From the NCBI GenBank assembly GCA_963778165.1, contig CAVZTE010000003.1, forward strand, positions 1-64,000: a stretch of 64,000 nt of DNA, written 5' to 3'. Positions 19,237 through 29,578 of this stretch are shown here, piece after piece; within the stretch, counting starts at the first letter, position 1; each line of letters starts with the position of its first letter. The translations under genes were made by a program, and so were the position numbers. This DNA comes from Bog-756 sp963778165. Its GTDB lineage: Bacteria > Actinomycetota > Acidimicrobiia > Acidimicrobiales > RAAP-2. The notes below the pieces were generated by a model. That model was not told the origin of the DNA and ran no database searches. It saw nothing but the letters and a program-made list of their open reading frames with translations.

Positions 19237-20864
19237 TCAGTTTTGATCGAGAATCGTCGTCGGCACCCATACGTCCACGGTGGTTCCCACGCCCTTTTCG
19301 GAGTGGATGCGCAGCTTGGACCGATCAGACCGTGCCCGTTCGGTCATCCCCGGGAGCCCCAGCGATTCGCTGCCCGTGGCCTCGGGGATCGGCCTGGGCA
19401 TCGAATCCCGACACCGTCGTCTTTGACCAGCAGGCGCAGGCCCTGCTCTTCGAAGTTGAGCCCGACGGCTACCCGTTGGGCTGCCGGCGTGACGCTCGAT
19501 ATTCGAGATGCGCCTCTTGGGCGATGCGGAACAGGGCCAACTCGACGACGGGTCGCAATCGCCGCTCGTCGCCGGTGACGCCAAACGAGGTCTCGAATCG
19601 GTGGCGTTCACCGGCCTCGGTCAGGATCTGGTTGATGGACGCCACCAGCCCCAGATCGTCGAGGATCGAGGGTCTCAGGCCCTTGGCGATCGAGCGCAGC
19701 TCGGCCACCGTGTCCTCGACAATGGCCCGCAGGTCGGATAGTTGGAGTGCCCGTTCGGTAGGGCGATCGGAAGCTGAGCCCACGGAATCGATCTGACTGC
19801 AGAGATGGATGAGGCGTCTGTACCGGACCGTCGTGGATCTCCTGGGCGATGTGCCGGCGCTCCTCTTCCTGGCCCGACACCACCCGGGCGGCGAATGCCT
19901 CCATCAGGTCGTGGCGGCGGGTCTCGGCTGTGACGTCCTCGAACACGATCTGCATCCGGGTCCCGTCGTCGGAGACCCCCAGCATGGTTGCGGTCGGCCG
20001 ATAGAGGACGGATGACCCTCGCACCTCGAAGGCCATCGGCTCTACCAGGTCCGTATGGCCCGAGATGCTCGGAGCCGTCGACGGAGGGGGGTAGTTGCTC
20101 AGAGATGAGTCGGGTGAGGATGTGGCTGGAGGCAACGGGACCGATCATGTCCACCAGCCGGACCGGAGTACCTGGAGCCTGACCTCGTCTGTCCTTCGGC
20201 CCCGGCTGCCCACGGGGTAGCCGAAGGCCCGTTGGGCCGAGGCGTTCGTCTCGACCACGTAGCCGTTGCCGTCGACGATCAGGATCGGCGCCTGGTTGGA
20301 GTCGAAGAGGTCCCGGTAGAGGGCTTCTGCCCCCAGATGCGCCTCTTGCGCTGACTCGGCGGTTCGGCGAGCGTCCCGTTCGGCTGTGACTCGCTGGCCG
20401 ACCAGGGCGGCCAGAGCGTCGAGCAGCAGGACTTGGACCAGTTCGGCCCAGGCCGCCACATAGTTGTGGTTGGTTCGACGCCGGCCATGAAGCGGGGAAC
20501 GGCGAGAACGGTGACCCAGCCGGCCGTGAAGAGAGCACCGTCGCAGGCCGTAGTTGAGAGTGGCGTAGACCACCGGCACCAGAATGAGTGCCACGGTGGA
20601 GAATTCGAGCAAAGGTGTGAGTGGACATCCAGATGGAACGACACCGTGGCCGCCAGGCGGATCAGGTAGAGCGCCAGGATGACCAGCTGCAGGATCCAGA
20701 ATTGGGAGCTCGCCCACGGCTTGGGGTTGACCGTTCTCCGGACGATGGGCTCCGCCCTGGACTCGCTGAGGCGGATCGGTCTGCGGCGTCGCTGACCCGG
20801 GCACTCGGGACGAGTCGTTCTCCTCGAGTGGGTTTTCGATCCTGTGGACGGTGGCCTTGCTCAC
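19237..20864 (-). CDS. Sensor histidine kinase, HisKA_3 type with PAS (heavily frameshifted)
   Basis: A NarX/DegS-like kinase. Recovered pieces, N to C: a hydrophobic segment (FSTVALILVPVVYATLNYGL) indicating membrane attachment; a PAS domain (LYRDLFDSNQAPILIVDGNG, then ETNASAQRAFGYP); a linker; the phosphoacceptor motif EEERRHIAQEIHDGPVQ with its His; dimerisation helices (LSDLRAIVEDTVAELRSIAK, RPSILDDLGLVASINQI); and an ATPase tail (LGLPGMTERAR, then HSEKGVGTTVDVWVP). At least five one-base breaks separate them. The response-regulator gene lies immediately upstream, so the two form a two-component system. The signal is unknown. Confidence 0.75.
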
Positions 20865-20895
20865 GGGAGCAGCTCCGTGTCATTCCGACTGATCC

Positions 20896-21590
20896 CTAGC
20901 CGAAGAAGCTGTTGGCCAGGGCGTAGTGCACCAGCTCCGTCCGGGAGGTCGTGTCGAGCTTGTCGAACACATGGTTCAGGTGGCCCTCGACGGTCCTGGG
21001 GCTGATCCCAAGTTGCCGGGCGATGGCCTTGTTCGACATCCCCCGGGCCACCAAGCGGACCACCTCTTGCTCTCGAGCCGTCAGCCGGGACTCGGTTGGC
21101 GACCCGGTTCGGATCCTCAGCCTTTTCGCCCCGACCGTGTCGGCCCGACGTCGAACACCCCGGCACCATCACAGGCCGACTTCGATCGAGCGGATCAACT
21201 CGTCGCTGGGCATGGTCTTCAACAGATAGCCAGCAGACGCCGGCGGCGAGTGCTGCTCTCACATAGTTCTCATCGTCATAGGCGCTCAGGATCAGAACCG
21301 TTGTATTGTCGGAAAGTCCGCCGCGATCCGCCGAGCCAGCTCGATGCCGTTGATGGTCGGGAAGCCTGATGTCGACCAGCACGACGTTCGGGTCCACGTT
21401 TCGGCGATGACCCGGAGAGCCGTCTCGCCGTCTCCAGCCTCGCCGACGACGGCAAAGCTGGGCGCATCTTCGAGAATGCGGCGGGTGCCGGCCCGGAGCA
21501 GCTCATGATCGTCAACCACGACCACCCGGTGGGTCTACGCCTACGCCGGCCGGGAATCCCCTGCGTCGGAGGGTGCCAGGATGACGTCAC
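20896..21590 (-). CDS. NarL/FixJ-family response regulator (frameshifted)
   Basis: Receiver domain: VVVVDDHELLRAGTRRILED, then the phosphorylated Asp in VLVDIRLPD, then NTTVLILSAYDDENYVRAAL. The C-terminal LuxR-type helix-turn-helix reads LTAREQEVVRLVARG, MSNKAIARQLGISPRTVEGH and LNHVFDKLDTTSRTELVHYA, ending NSFFG before TAG at 20896. Breaks lie near 21395, 21350, 21220 and 21130. The start is uncertain: GTG 21590 needs a two-base correction near 21530, and GTG 21525 begins directly at the receiver strand. The order pilD - regulator - kinase on one strand suggests a link to pilus control. Confidence 0.8.
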
Positions 21591-21611
21591 GACCCTCGGG
21601 ATCGATCCTGC

Positions 21612-22427
21612 TCATCCCCCCATCGTAGGTTCGTCACCCCCGTGCGATGAGGGACGCCAGCCAGGGCGATGCCGAGGGCCGATACCAGCGGGGTTGCGAA
21701 GACGGGTGGCGGGACGTCGTCGTCGGGCTACCGACGCGGGTCCCGGAAGCCGCGCTCTGTCTCGTGAGATCCAGGCTCCCACCATGCACACGAAATAGGT
21801 GGCGATCCAGAACCCCGCGCCGACGATCGCCGGCACGAGGCCGAGCCCGCCGACCCAGCATCCGGCGATCAACAGGGCGGACCGGCCGTAAGCTGCGGGG
21901 ATCGAGGCAGTCCGGGTCCCGCCACCGCAGGACGGCGAAGATGACGATTGCCACCACAGGTCCCGATGAGCGAGCCCACGACGATGTGCCAGTGGTGGTG
22001 CCATCCGGCTCCGATGACCAGGAGTACCTCGCGCCCTGCCGGTGCCGATGGCGGCGATCGACAGCGGTGCTCGTTGTCCGCCGTACTCGATGAGGCTGAC
22101 CGCTAGGGCCGATGCGGCCAGGATGCAGTAGGCCGCGCGGCCACCGGTGCCGTGCCAGGCCCACGTGACCAGAACGAAGATGACCCCGGTGGACAGCTCC
22201 ACCAGCGGATAGCGGATGGAGATCGGGACCTCGCATGTCCGGCACCGTCCCCGGAGGCCCACCCACGAGGCTATCGGGATGTTCTCCCACCAAGTCAACT
22301 GCCGGTGGCAGGTGGGGCAGAACGATCGAGGGGAGGAGACCGAGAGGCCAAGAGGGGCCCGGTACACGACGACGTTGAGGAAGGACCCCACGAAGATCCC
22401 GACGACACCCGCAAACAAAATCGTCAC
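21612..22427 (-). CDS. pilD: Prepilin peptidase / N-methyltransferase PilD (C-terminus frameshifted)
   Basis: Membrane aspartyl protease that cleaves and methylates prepilins. The N-terminus FAGVVGIFVGSFLNVVVYRA leads into the zinc-binding loop FCPTCHRQLTWWENIPIASW and RGRCRTCEVPISIRYPLVE, i.e. two CxxC pairs. Membrane helices follow (VIFVLVTWAW, YCILAASALAVSLIEY). The second half changes frame several times from about 22040, and the catalytic-Asp region cannot be read cleanly, though hydrophobic helices recur (LLIAGCWVGGLGLVPAIVGA). Start ATG 22427. Divergent from pilB across a 336-base gap. Confidence 0.83.
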   Translation of the reverse strand: MTILFAGVVGIFVGSFLNVVVYRAPLGLSVSSPRSFCPTCHRQLTWWENIPIASWVGLRGRCRTCEVPISIRYPLVELSTGVIFVLVTWAWHGTGGRAAYCILAASALAVSLIEYGGQRAPLSIAAIGTGRARGTPGHRSRMAPPLAHRRGLAHRDLWWQSSSSPSCGGGTRTASIPAAYGRSALLIAGCWVGGLGLVPAIVGAGFWIATYFVCMVGAWISRDRARLPGPASVARRRRPATRLRNPAGIGPRHRPGWRPSSHGGDEPTMGG

Positions 22428-22763
22428 GACCTGTAGCGAAACGCCACCCAGAACTCATACCATGTATTCAACAGCGTTGGAATGGCAGACCGGTGCATCG
22501 CCGGGCATCGCTGACTGGGGCACTGCTCATGGGCCACGGCGTGGCGTTAGGCAGTTTGGACGACTTCGGCGTCGCCCGGAGTGGGAACCCGGCACGGTGT
22601 AACGGGGTGTATGGGCTCCTGTTCCAGCATTCAAAAGCACTGACCCACGAGGCAGAAGGAAGGGGGGCAGGTGCGACAAGTGGCGCACGATTCCTCTGCG
22701 CCCGGGACCAAACATTTGGATTCGGGTTCAATCTCAGCTCTCCAGTCTGCCGATGAGGCTGAT
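22428..22763. other. Intergenic region between divergent pilD and pilB
   Basis: Holds the promoters for both pilus units. The GC is lower than average. I see no RNA gene, strong hairpin or recognised operator, and the short open frames have no conserved content. Confidence 0.4.
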
Positions 22764-25406
22764 ATGAGCGACGTGGACTCCATACGCTGGATGGCCAGCG
22801 AGCACGACCTCGAATTCGTGGACCTCGAAACCTACGGGGTCGATCCCGCCGCGGGCGAAATTCTCCCGCGTCCCTGGCCCGAGAGCACCATGTGGTCGCC
22901 ATCAAGCGGAAGTTCGGTACTCCGGTGATCGCCACCGCCGATCCGGACGACCTGTCCGCTCAGGAGACCGTCCGGACCGCCATCGGGCGCGATTTCATCT
23001 CCGTGGTGGCGTCCAATGACCAGATTGGTGAATATCTCGATCGTTTGTTTGGGAATGGGAACGATAAGCAGGTCCGGCCCACCGGAGAGGATGTCGGCGA
23101 GGTGTATAACGGGCAGGAGCCTGGTACCGAGGACCCGGTCCCGGCTCGGGCTCGGACCCGGGCACCGGCCAATGGGAAGAGCCGTCGCCTTCAGGATCAG
23201 CCAAAGCCCAAAGAGCGAAAATCGAAAACCACCTCCACAACCGGAGGGGTAGGCGAGGCGGACCCGAAGGATGCGGCCGATCCTCCCGATGCAGGGCCCG
23301 AGAACGGAGCGGAGGTGGCGCTCGAGGAGGCCAAGTCGAAGTCGGTCCCTAACCTCGGCATTTCCTCCGACCCATCCGTCGACGAGTTGGATGGTGAGAA
23401 GCCGGCTGCCGAGAAGTCCCCGCCGGTGGAAGTGGGCGAGGACGTCGGATCCCTCAAGCCCGCCACCAACCTCTTGCCGGAATTCGGCGCAACTTCGGAG
23501 CCGGAAGGCCCTGTGTCGCCAGGCGGGCATCGGACGGCGCCCGTCGACGAGCTTGCCGAATTGGCCCTCTCGGTGCAGGGCGAAGAGGAAGTGCCCGGTG
23601 CCGACTCGACGGCTCTGGCCGCCGATCTGGTGGCCGAAGCCGTGGCGACCTTCCAGGAGCAGCAGGGGGAAGAGGATCGTCACGAAGACGCCGGCCTCAG
23701 TGCCTCGCCGGGGACATCGCTGTTCCCGCCGCTGGCCAAGAGCCTGGTCGACGGCGGAAGGGTCTCTCTCGAGGACATGGAGACGGTCCTGGAGGAGCAC
23801 TACCGCACTGGAGCCGAGTATCGCCCGCATCCTGACCGCACAGAAGCTGGTAACCGAAGCCGACCTCATGTGGGGAATGGCCGAGGAGATGGGCCTCGAC
23901 TTCGTGGACCTCGACATGGTCGGGGTTGATTACGCCGAGGTGGGTTCGATCCCTGAGGCCACGGCCCGCCATCACAACGTGATGGTGATCGGCAACAACG
24001 ACGGCACTCCGGTGGTGGCGGCATCGAATCCCACTGATGTCTTCGCCATGGACGACCTCCGGACCATCATGGGTCGCAGCTTCATGGTCGTGGTGGCGAC
24101 CCGCACACAGATCACCGCTTACATCGGCAAGGCATTCAACAGCGGTGGCGATGCCGCCAGCACGGCCATGGAGGCTTCGCTGGGATTCGACGGCTCTAGC
24201 TCCGACAAAGTCGATGACATCCAGGCCGTCACCGAGGAAGCTCCGATTGTCCGATATGTCAATCTGCTGGTCCTCCAGGCACTGAACGAGCGCGCCTCGG
24301 ACATCCATGTGGAGCCCACGGACACCGACCTACGTATTCGCTACCGGATCGATGGAGTGCTCCACGACGTGTCAACGGCTCCCCGGGCCATTTCGGCTGC
24401 GGTGACCACCCGATTGAAGGTGATGGCCGACCTGAACGTCGCCGAGCACCGGATCCCCCAGGACGGCCGAATCTCGCTCAACGTCGGGAGCAAGGGAATC
24501 GATCTCCGGATTGCCACCCTTCCGACCATCCACGGCGAGAAGGTCGTGATGCGGGTACTCGACAAATCGAGCGTGGTACTGGGCTTTGCCGACCTGGGCT
24601 TCGACGAGGATCTGCTGCGGACTTATGAAGGCCTGTACACGAAGCCGTATGGCACCATCCTGGTGACCGGGCCTACTGGCTCGGGCAAGTCCACCACGCT
24701 CTATACGACTTTGACGGCTCTCAACTCGCCGGAAAAGAACATCATCACCGTGGAAGACCCGGTGGAGTTACAGCTCAAAGGGGTCAATCAGGTCCAGCTC
24801 AACATCAAAGCTGGTCTGACCTTCGCCTCGGCACTGAAGTCAATCCTCCGGTCGGACCCCGACATCGTTCTGGTCGGCGAGATCCGGGACAAGGAGACCG
24901 CCGTCATCGCCATCGAGGCCGCCCTGACCGGTCACATGGTGCTGTCGACGCTGCACACCAACAGCGCTGCCTCCACCCCGATGCGGCTGGTCGAGATGGG
25001 CATCGAGCCCTTTTTGGTGACCTCGTCCCTATCGGGTGTCTTGGCCCAACGACTCACCAGACGTCTGTGTGTGCACTGCAAGGAGGCGTATAAACCGACC
25101 AAGGCGGACATCGCCTCCACCGGTTGGTCCATCGAAGAAGTCGATGAAGTTGGCGGGATGACCGAGGTATTTCGAGCCGTGGGTTGTTCGGCCTGCGCCA
25201 ATACCGGCTACCGGGGTCGGAAGGCCCTTTCTGAGCTGATGCCTATGACCGAGGAGATCGAACGCATGATTATCGAAGGAGGATCGGTGGAAGAAATTCA
25301 CAGGCTCGCCGTGTCGCAGGGGATGCTTACCCTGCGCCAGAGCGGGATACGCAAAGCGATCGAGGGCGAGACGACCCTTGAGGAAGTCCTCCGGGTGGTG
25401 GCATGA
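22764..25406 (+). CDS. pilB: Type IV pilus extension ATPase PilB with duplicated N-terminal module (two frameshifts)
   Basis: Assembly motor. ATG 22764: the first N-terminal module (MSDVDSIRWMASEHDLEFVD ... AIKRKFGTPVIATADP) is followed by about 220 residues rich in Glu, Pro, Lys and Ser, then a second similar module (RILTAQKLVTEADLMWGMAE, MGLDFVDLDMVGVDYAEVGS, VVAASNPTDVFAMDDLR), then the motor. Walker A GPTGSGKSTTLYTTL, Asp box ITVEDPVEL, Walker B DIVLVGEIRD, His box GHMVLSTLHT, and a zinc tetracysteine CVHC ... CSAC. The break near 22880 needs one added G (LPASLAREHH results); that near 23818 needs one C removed. Total about 880 residues, long for PilB. Confidence 0.88.
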
Positions 25407-27072
25407 GCCCAGTCACAGCGAGACGCGAGTGCAATGGTCGAGCCGCCTGGCCCAAGCGTTGGTGCAGGGAGGCTACGAGACCGATGCCAACCTGGCCCCG
25501 CTGGTGGCCGAGGCGCAGGCGACCGGACAGAGCCTGGCCGTACTGTTGATCTCGAGGAATTTGGCCTTGCCCGGTGTGGTAGTCGGTGCTCTGGCCCACC
25601 TCGCTCAAATGCCGGCGGTCGACTTGGCTGTCATGGTGCCGAGCGCCGACGCCAGCGCCGCCATGCCGGAGGAACTGGGGCACGAGTTCGGAGCGGTCGC
25701 TCTGCAGTTCGACCGCAACGTGCTGGCGGTGGCCTTCGCCGAGCCGCCCTCGGCCGAGGATGTGGACGCACTGGCCTTGCGGGTCGGTCACCGGATCACC
25801 CCGGTGCTGGCCGATCCCACGGTAATCGCTCAGCTGCTCAACCTCTCGGTTGAGGCGCAACCTGCGTCAGAGTCGGACCCGATCCTCGAACCAGCGCCAA
25901 ACTCACCCTTGGTCGACACTTCGGTCGGCTCGAACGAGGCGGAGCCGGCCCTGGATGCGACGTCCCTGCTCCAGCGAGGGATATCGACGGCCGCTACCAA
26001 CGGGAGCATGCCCCTGCATATCGACGATCTTTTGCGCTATGCGGTATCGGTCGGTGCGTCGGACCTGCACATGACCGCTCAGATGCCGGCCGCCATCCGC
26101 CTGCACGGTGCCGTTCGACCGATCGAAGGCTGTCCGGTCCTCGACAATGAGACGATCCGCGAGATGGTGTTCGGCATTCTGCCTGCTTCGCAACGGGAGC
26201 GGTTCGAGGCGGAGAACGAGCTGGACACGTCGCACTCCATTGCCGGGGTGGGTCGATTCCGGGTCAACGTCTCCATGCAGCGGGGAACGGTGGCAGCTGC
26301 GCTGCGGCCGATTCCTCACGAGATGCCGGCGTTCGACACGTTGGGCCTTCCCGAGGAGATCAAAGCATTCACCGATCTGCGGCGCGGATTGGTGCTGGTA
26401 ACGGGACCCACGGGCTCCGGTAAGTCGACGACGTTGGCTTCCCTGGTCGACATCATCAATCGGACGAAGCCACTGCACATTGTGACAGTGGAGGACCCGA
26501 TCGAGTTCCTGCACGACCACAAGCGATCGATCGTCACCCAACGGGAGGTCGGCGAGGACACCAATTCCTTCTCGGAGGCGCTGCGCAGGGTCCTCAGGCA
26601 GGACCCTGATGTCATCCTGGTCGGTGAGCTCAGAGACTTGGAAACCATTTCCATGGCGTTGACCGCCGCGGAGACCGGCCACCTGGTGTTCGGGACCCTC
26701 CATACTCAAGACTGCCCTCAGACCATCGACCGGATGATCGACGTGTTCCCGACGAATCAGCAGGAACAGATTCGGGTCATGCTCGCCGGCACGTTGGAGG
26801 GGGTCGTCACCCAACAGCTGATCGTGAACACCGAAGGAACGGGTCGAGTGCCGTGCTCGGAAGTTCTGGTGTGCACATCGGCGATCCGAAACCTGATCCG
26901 TCAGTCCAAGACCCACCAGATCTACTCCCTGATGCAGGTGGGTGGCTCGTTCGGGATGCAGACGATGGATCAGGGCTTGGCCAGGCTGGTCAAGGACGGC
27001 CTGATCTCTGAGAGCATCGCCTATGACCGCAGCTCGAACGAAGAAGACCTTCGTAACCACCTCAACACGTGA
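25403..27072 (+). CDS. Second PilT-like retraction ATPase with N-terminal module
   Basis: The ATG at 25403 overlaps the pilB stop (ATGA), indicating coupling, but the long frame is entered only about 25 bases later, so either one base is wrong near 25425 or translation begins at GTG 25429. Residues 1-190 form an MshEN-like module (LAVLLISRNLALPGVVVGAL, LAVMVPSADASAAMP) and a linker. The rest is PilT-like: YAVSVGASDLHMTAQMPAAI, Walker A GPTGSGKSTTLASLVD, VTVEDPIEFLHDH, DVILVGELRD, and AETGHLVFGTLHTQD. The N-terminal extension distinguishes it from PilT1. Possible PilU-like auxiliary motor. Confidence 0.85.
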
Positions 27073-27112
27073 TGCAACCCATCAAACCCATTGAACAATA
27101 GAGCGGGGAATC

Positions 27113-28351
27113 GTGGCACTGACATTTGATTACAAGGTTCGAGACCGGTCCGGAAGTCTGGTCGAGGGACAGCTAGATGGCGACAGCATGGCGCTCGTTG
27201 TCAAGCGCCTGCGCGAGATGGGCTATATGCCCATCTCGGTAACGCCCAAGTCCAACGTCAATCTCAAAAAAGAGATCAAGATCCCCGGCTTCAGTGATCG
27301 GGTCAAGCTGCGCGAGGTCGCAGTGGTCACCAGGCAGCTCTCGACCATGGTGGACTCGGGCCTTTCGGTGGTGAGATCTCTGGGCATTCTGGCCGGACAG
27401 GCAGAGAACCCGACGATGGCGCGGGTTCTCGGCGAAGTCCGTCTCGACCTCGAGCACGGCTCTTCGCTGTCAGCTGCCTGCGCCAAGCATCCGAAGATCT
27501 TCTCGAATCTGTTCTGTACGTTGGTCCAGGCCGGTGAGGTCGGCGGTAATCTTGACGACGTCCTCGGTAGCCTGGCCAACACGATCGAGAAGCAGGCGCA
27601 GCTCAATCGGACCATTCGGTCGGCAATGACCTATCCGGCGGTGGTGTTCAGCGTCATGGTGGTCATCTTCACCGCCATGATCGTCTTCATCGTGCCCGTG
27701 TTCTCGAAACTGTTCAACGGCTTGGGCGGAAAGCTCCCTCTGCCGACCCGGATTGTCATCCAGATCTCGCAGATCATCACCAGCCCGTGGGTGCTGCTCA
27801 TCATCGCGTTGATCGTCGTCGGTATCATTGGCCTCAGAAAGTGGATCACCACTGATGAAGGTCGGCGCAAGTGGGACCGGTTCCTGCTCAGGCCGCCGGT
27901 GTTCGGCCCGCTCTTCCACAAGGTCGCACTGGCCCGAATGACCGGAACGCTGGCGTCACTGATCGGTTCGGGGGTGCCCATCCTCGAATCCTTGGACATC
28001 GCAGCAGACACCTCGGGGAACAGAACGGTTGGCGACGTCCTCCTCGAGGCAAAGAAAGGTGTTCGCGAGGGTCGTCCTCTGGCTGATCCACTCCGTGAGC
28101 ACGAGGGCGTGATCCCTCCCCTGGTCGTCCAGATGATCGAGGTGGGTGAGCAGACTGGTGCCCTCGACGGGATGCTTCAAAAGGTCGGCGAGTTCTACGA
28201 CCAAGAGGTCGAGGCGACCGTCAGCAACCTGACGGCCCTGCTCGAGCCCATGCTCACGGTGTGCATGGGTGTCATGGTCGGCGCCATGGTGATCTCGCTG
28301 TATCTGCCCATGTTCGACTACATCAAGTTGGTTCCCACTGGAGGTAGTTGA
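27113..28351 (+). CDS. pilC: Type IV pilus platform protein PilC
   Basis: Inner-membrane rotor coupled to PilB/PilT. 412 residues, normal length. N-terminal FDYKVRDRSGSLVEGQLDG and LREMGYMPISV, then two T2SSF domains: first VVTRQLSTMVDSGLSVVRSL with FSNLFCTLVQAGEVGGNLDD and helices near VVFSVMVVIFTAMIVFIVPV; second ARMTGTLASLIGSGVPILES with VVQMIEVGEQTGALDGMLQK and a closing helix MLTVCMGVMVGAMVISLYLP. Start GTG 27113, 40 bases after the preceding stop. Intact. It sits in the pilB-pilT2-pilC-pilA operon-like run. Confidence 0.95.
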   Translation: MALTFDYKVRDRSGSLVEGQLDGDSMALVVKRLREMGYMPISVTPKSNVNLKKEIKIPGFSDRVKLREVAVVTRQLSTMVDSGLSVVRSLGILAGQAENPTMARVLGEVRLDLEHGSSLSAACAKHPKIFSNLFCTLVQAGEVGGNLDDVLGSLANTIEKQAQLNRTIRSAMTYPAVVFSVMVVIFTAMIVFIVPVFSKLFNGLGGKLPLPTRIVIQISQIITSPWVLLIIALIVVGIIGLRKWITTDEGRRKWDRFLLRPPVFGPLFHKVALARMTGTLASLIGSGVPILESLDIAADTSGNRTVGDVLLEAKKGVREGRPLADPLREHEGVIPPLVVQMIEVGEQTGALDGMLQKVGEFYDQEVEATVSNLTALLEPMLTVCMGVMVGAMVISLYLPMFDYIKLVPTGGS

Positions 28352-28786
28352 CCGCAGGATGAGGGCCGCTCTCGTTCGGGAAAAGAATTTTAAATTGCCT
28401 TGCGAAAGTTACAGTTGTCACCTTAGGGTAATAGTGGAGTTTCAGTTCACCGAATGTAGGTGAGTCAAGACGACGAGGGGCACTCGGCATGTCTTGGTTC
28501 TAAGTGAATCAGCGCGTCGGGAGGCGGGGAATTGTGAATGCATCGATGATCAGCAATCGATCAGTGGATGTGTGTGCGCCCCTCTGGACCTCGGTCAATG
28601 AATCACGGTGTGGTGCAACACACCGTGATTCACGGGCCGGTAAGGATCGTTCCATTCAGGCCCAACGGAAGAAGAGATCGTAGGTGGATCTCTCTAAAGA
28701 TGGCCCTAAAACGGGACGATATTAACACCGGGTGTCCGTTCGGACAGTCGTACATTGATGCATCAATAATCACGAGGAGGCAGCAA
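28352..28786 (+). other. pilC-pilA intergenic region, probable pilA promoter and long leader
   Basis: 435 bases, AT-richer than its surroundings just after the pilC stop (AATTTTAAATTG near 28387), which fits a promoter for high-level pilin expression. It contains a TTCACC / GGTGA small stem near 28450 and the 14-bp hairpin at 28599. Upstream in-frame codons precede the pilin ATG but carry no signal-like sequence, so I read this as untranslated leader. Confidence 0.45.
28599..28632. promoter_or_regulatory. Perfect 14-bp hairpin in the pilA leader
   Basis: TGAATCACGGTGTG (28599-28612), a six-base loop, then its exact complement (28619-28632). It lies 154 bases before the pilA start in a 435-base gap after pilC. 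It is followed by CGGG rather than T residues, so a simple terminator is unlikely. A smaller stem (AGAGATC / GATCTCT, 28673-28693) follows. Possible roles are a regulator site, an mRNA stabiliser or an attenuator. Confidence 0.55.
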
Positions 28787-29437
28787 ATGTTTTCATCGGT
28801 AATCGAGCGCCTGAATGACAGGCGAGATGGTGCGGGGGAGTCCGGTGCAGATGCCGGGTTCACTCTCATCGAGCTCATGGTGGTCCTGTTGATCATGGCC
28901 ATCCTGCTCGCCATCGCCATCCCGACGTTCCTCGGGGTGTCCAGCTCGGCGAATGACCGTGCGGCTCAGTCCAATCTGAATACCGCCCTGACCAACGCCA
29001 AGAGCTACTACGACAGCAACCAGCAGAGCTTCGGCACCTTGACGGCTGCCGGCGCCAACGCCAGTGCCGTCGTCAGTGCGATGGGTACGCAGGAGCCAAG
29101 TCTGAAATGGACCACCGGCGCATCGACCAGCTCTGGTCAGGTTTCCGTCTACGTCGCCACTGACGGCAACGGTATCGTGTTGGCTTCGAAGTCGACGACG
29201 GGCAATTGCTGGTACCTGATTGACACGGAGCAAGGACCTGAGGGCGACACCGTAATGGCTGCCTTCGATTCAACCGCGGGCGTCACCGTCACGGGTGCAG
29301 GCACCTGGTACGGCGTGTCGAAGGCCGCTTCGTGCGCCGCTTCGACCGGTGTGGCTCAGAGCACGGCTACTCCTGCGGCTCCCACCGCGACTGCGTCTGT
29401 GTTCCAAGGAAACGGCGGATTCCCGTCGGCTTCGTAA
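28787..29437 (+). CDS. pilA: Type IV pilin (PilA-like major prepilin)
   Basis: 216 residues from ATG 28787, fixed by an AGGAGG site six bases upstream. The leader (MFSSVIERLNDRRDGAGESG ADAG) ends in Gly before the mature FTLIELMVVLLIMAILLAIA, with Glu at +5: a standard type III signal cleaved by PilD. The hydrophobic alpha-1 helix is followed by SSSANDRAAQSNLNTALTNA and a beta-rich head with two cysteines (GNCWYLID and KAASCAAS) that may form the pilin disulfide loop. The tail is Ala/Thr/Pro rich. It is last in the pilB-T2-C-A run, with its own likely promoter and a strong terminator. Intact. Confidence 0.92.
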   Translation: MFSSVIERLNDRRDGAGESGADAGFTLIELMVVLLIMAILLAIAIPTFLGVSSSANDRAAQSNLNTALTNAKSYYDSNQQSFGTLTAAGANASAVVSAMGTQEPSLKWTTGASTSSGQVSVYVATDGNGIVLASKSTTGNCWYLIDTEQGPEGDTVMAAFDSTAGVTVTGAGTWYGVSKAASCAASTGVAQSTATPAAPTATASVFQGNGGFPSAS

Positions 29438-29488
29438 CCGCTGTAGTTCGGTAGGAGAGCAGGTTCTCCTCCGTACATACGGTCTGAC

Positions 29489-29522
29489 AGCGTGCCCCTC
29501 TTCTTCGGAAGAGGGGCACGCT
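29489..29522 (+). terminator. Strong hairpin after pilA
   Basis: Perfect 15-bp stem (AGCGTGCCCCTCTTC and its complement) closed by a TTCG tetraloop on a C-G pair, an unusually stable loop. It lies 52 bases after the pilA stop. T residues after the stem are few, but stability and position support termination or 3'-end protection of an abundant mRNA. Confidence 0.75.
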
Positions 29523-29578
29523 GCTTCAGGTCGATCGCTGCACACTGTTCTGTAGGCAATGCTTAGCAAGGGAGCGAC

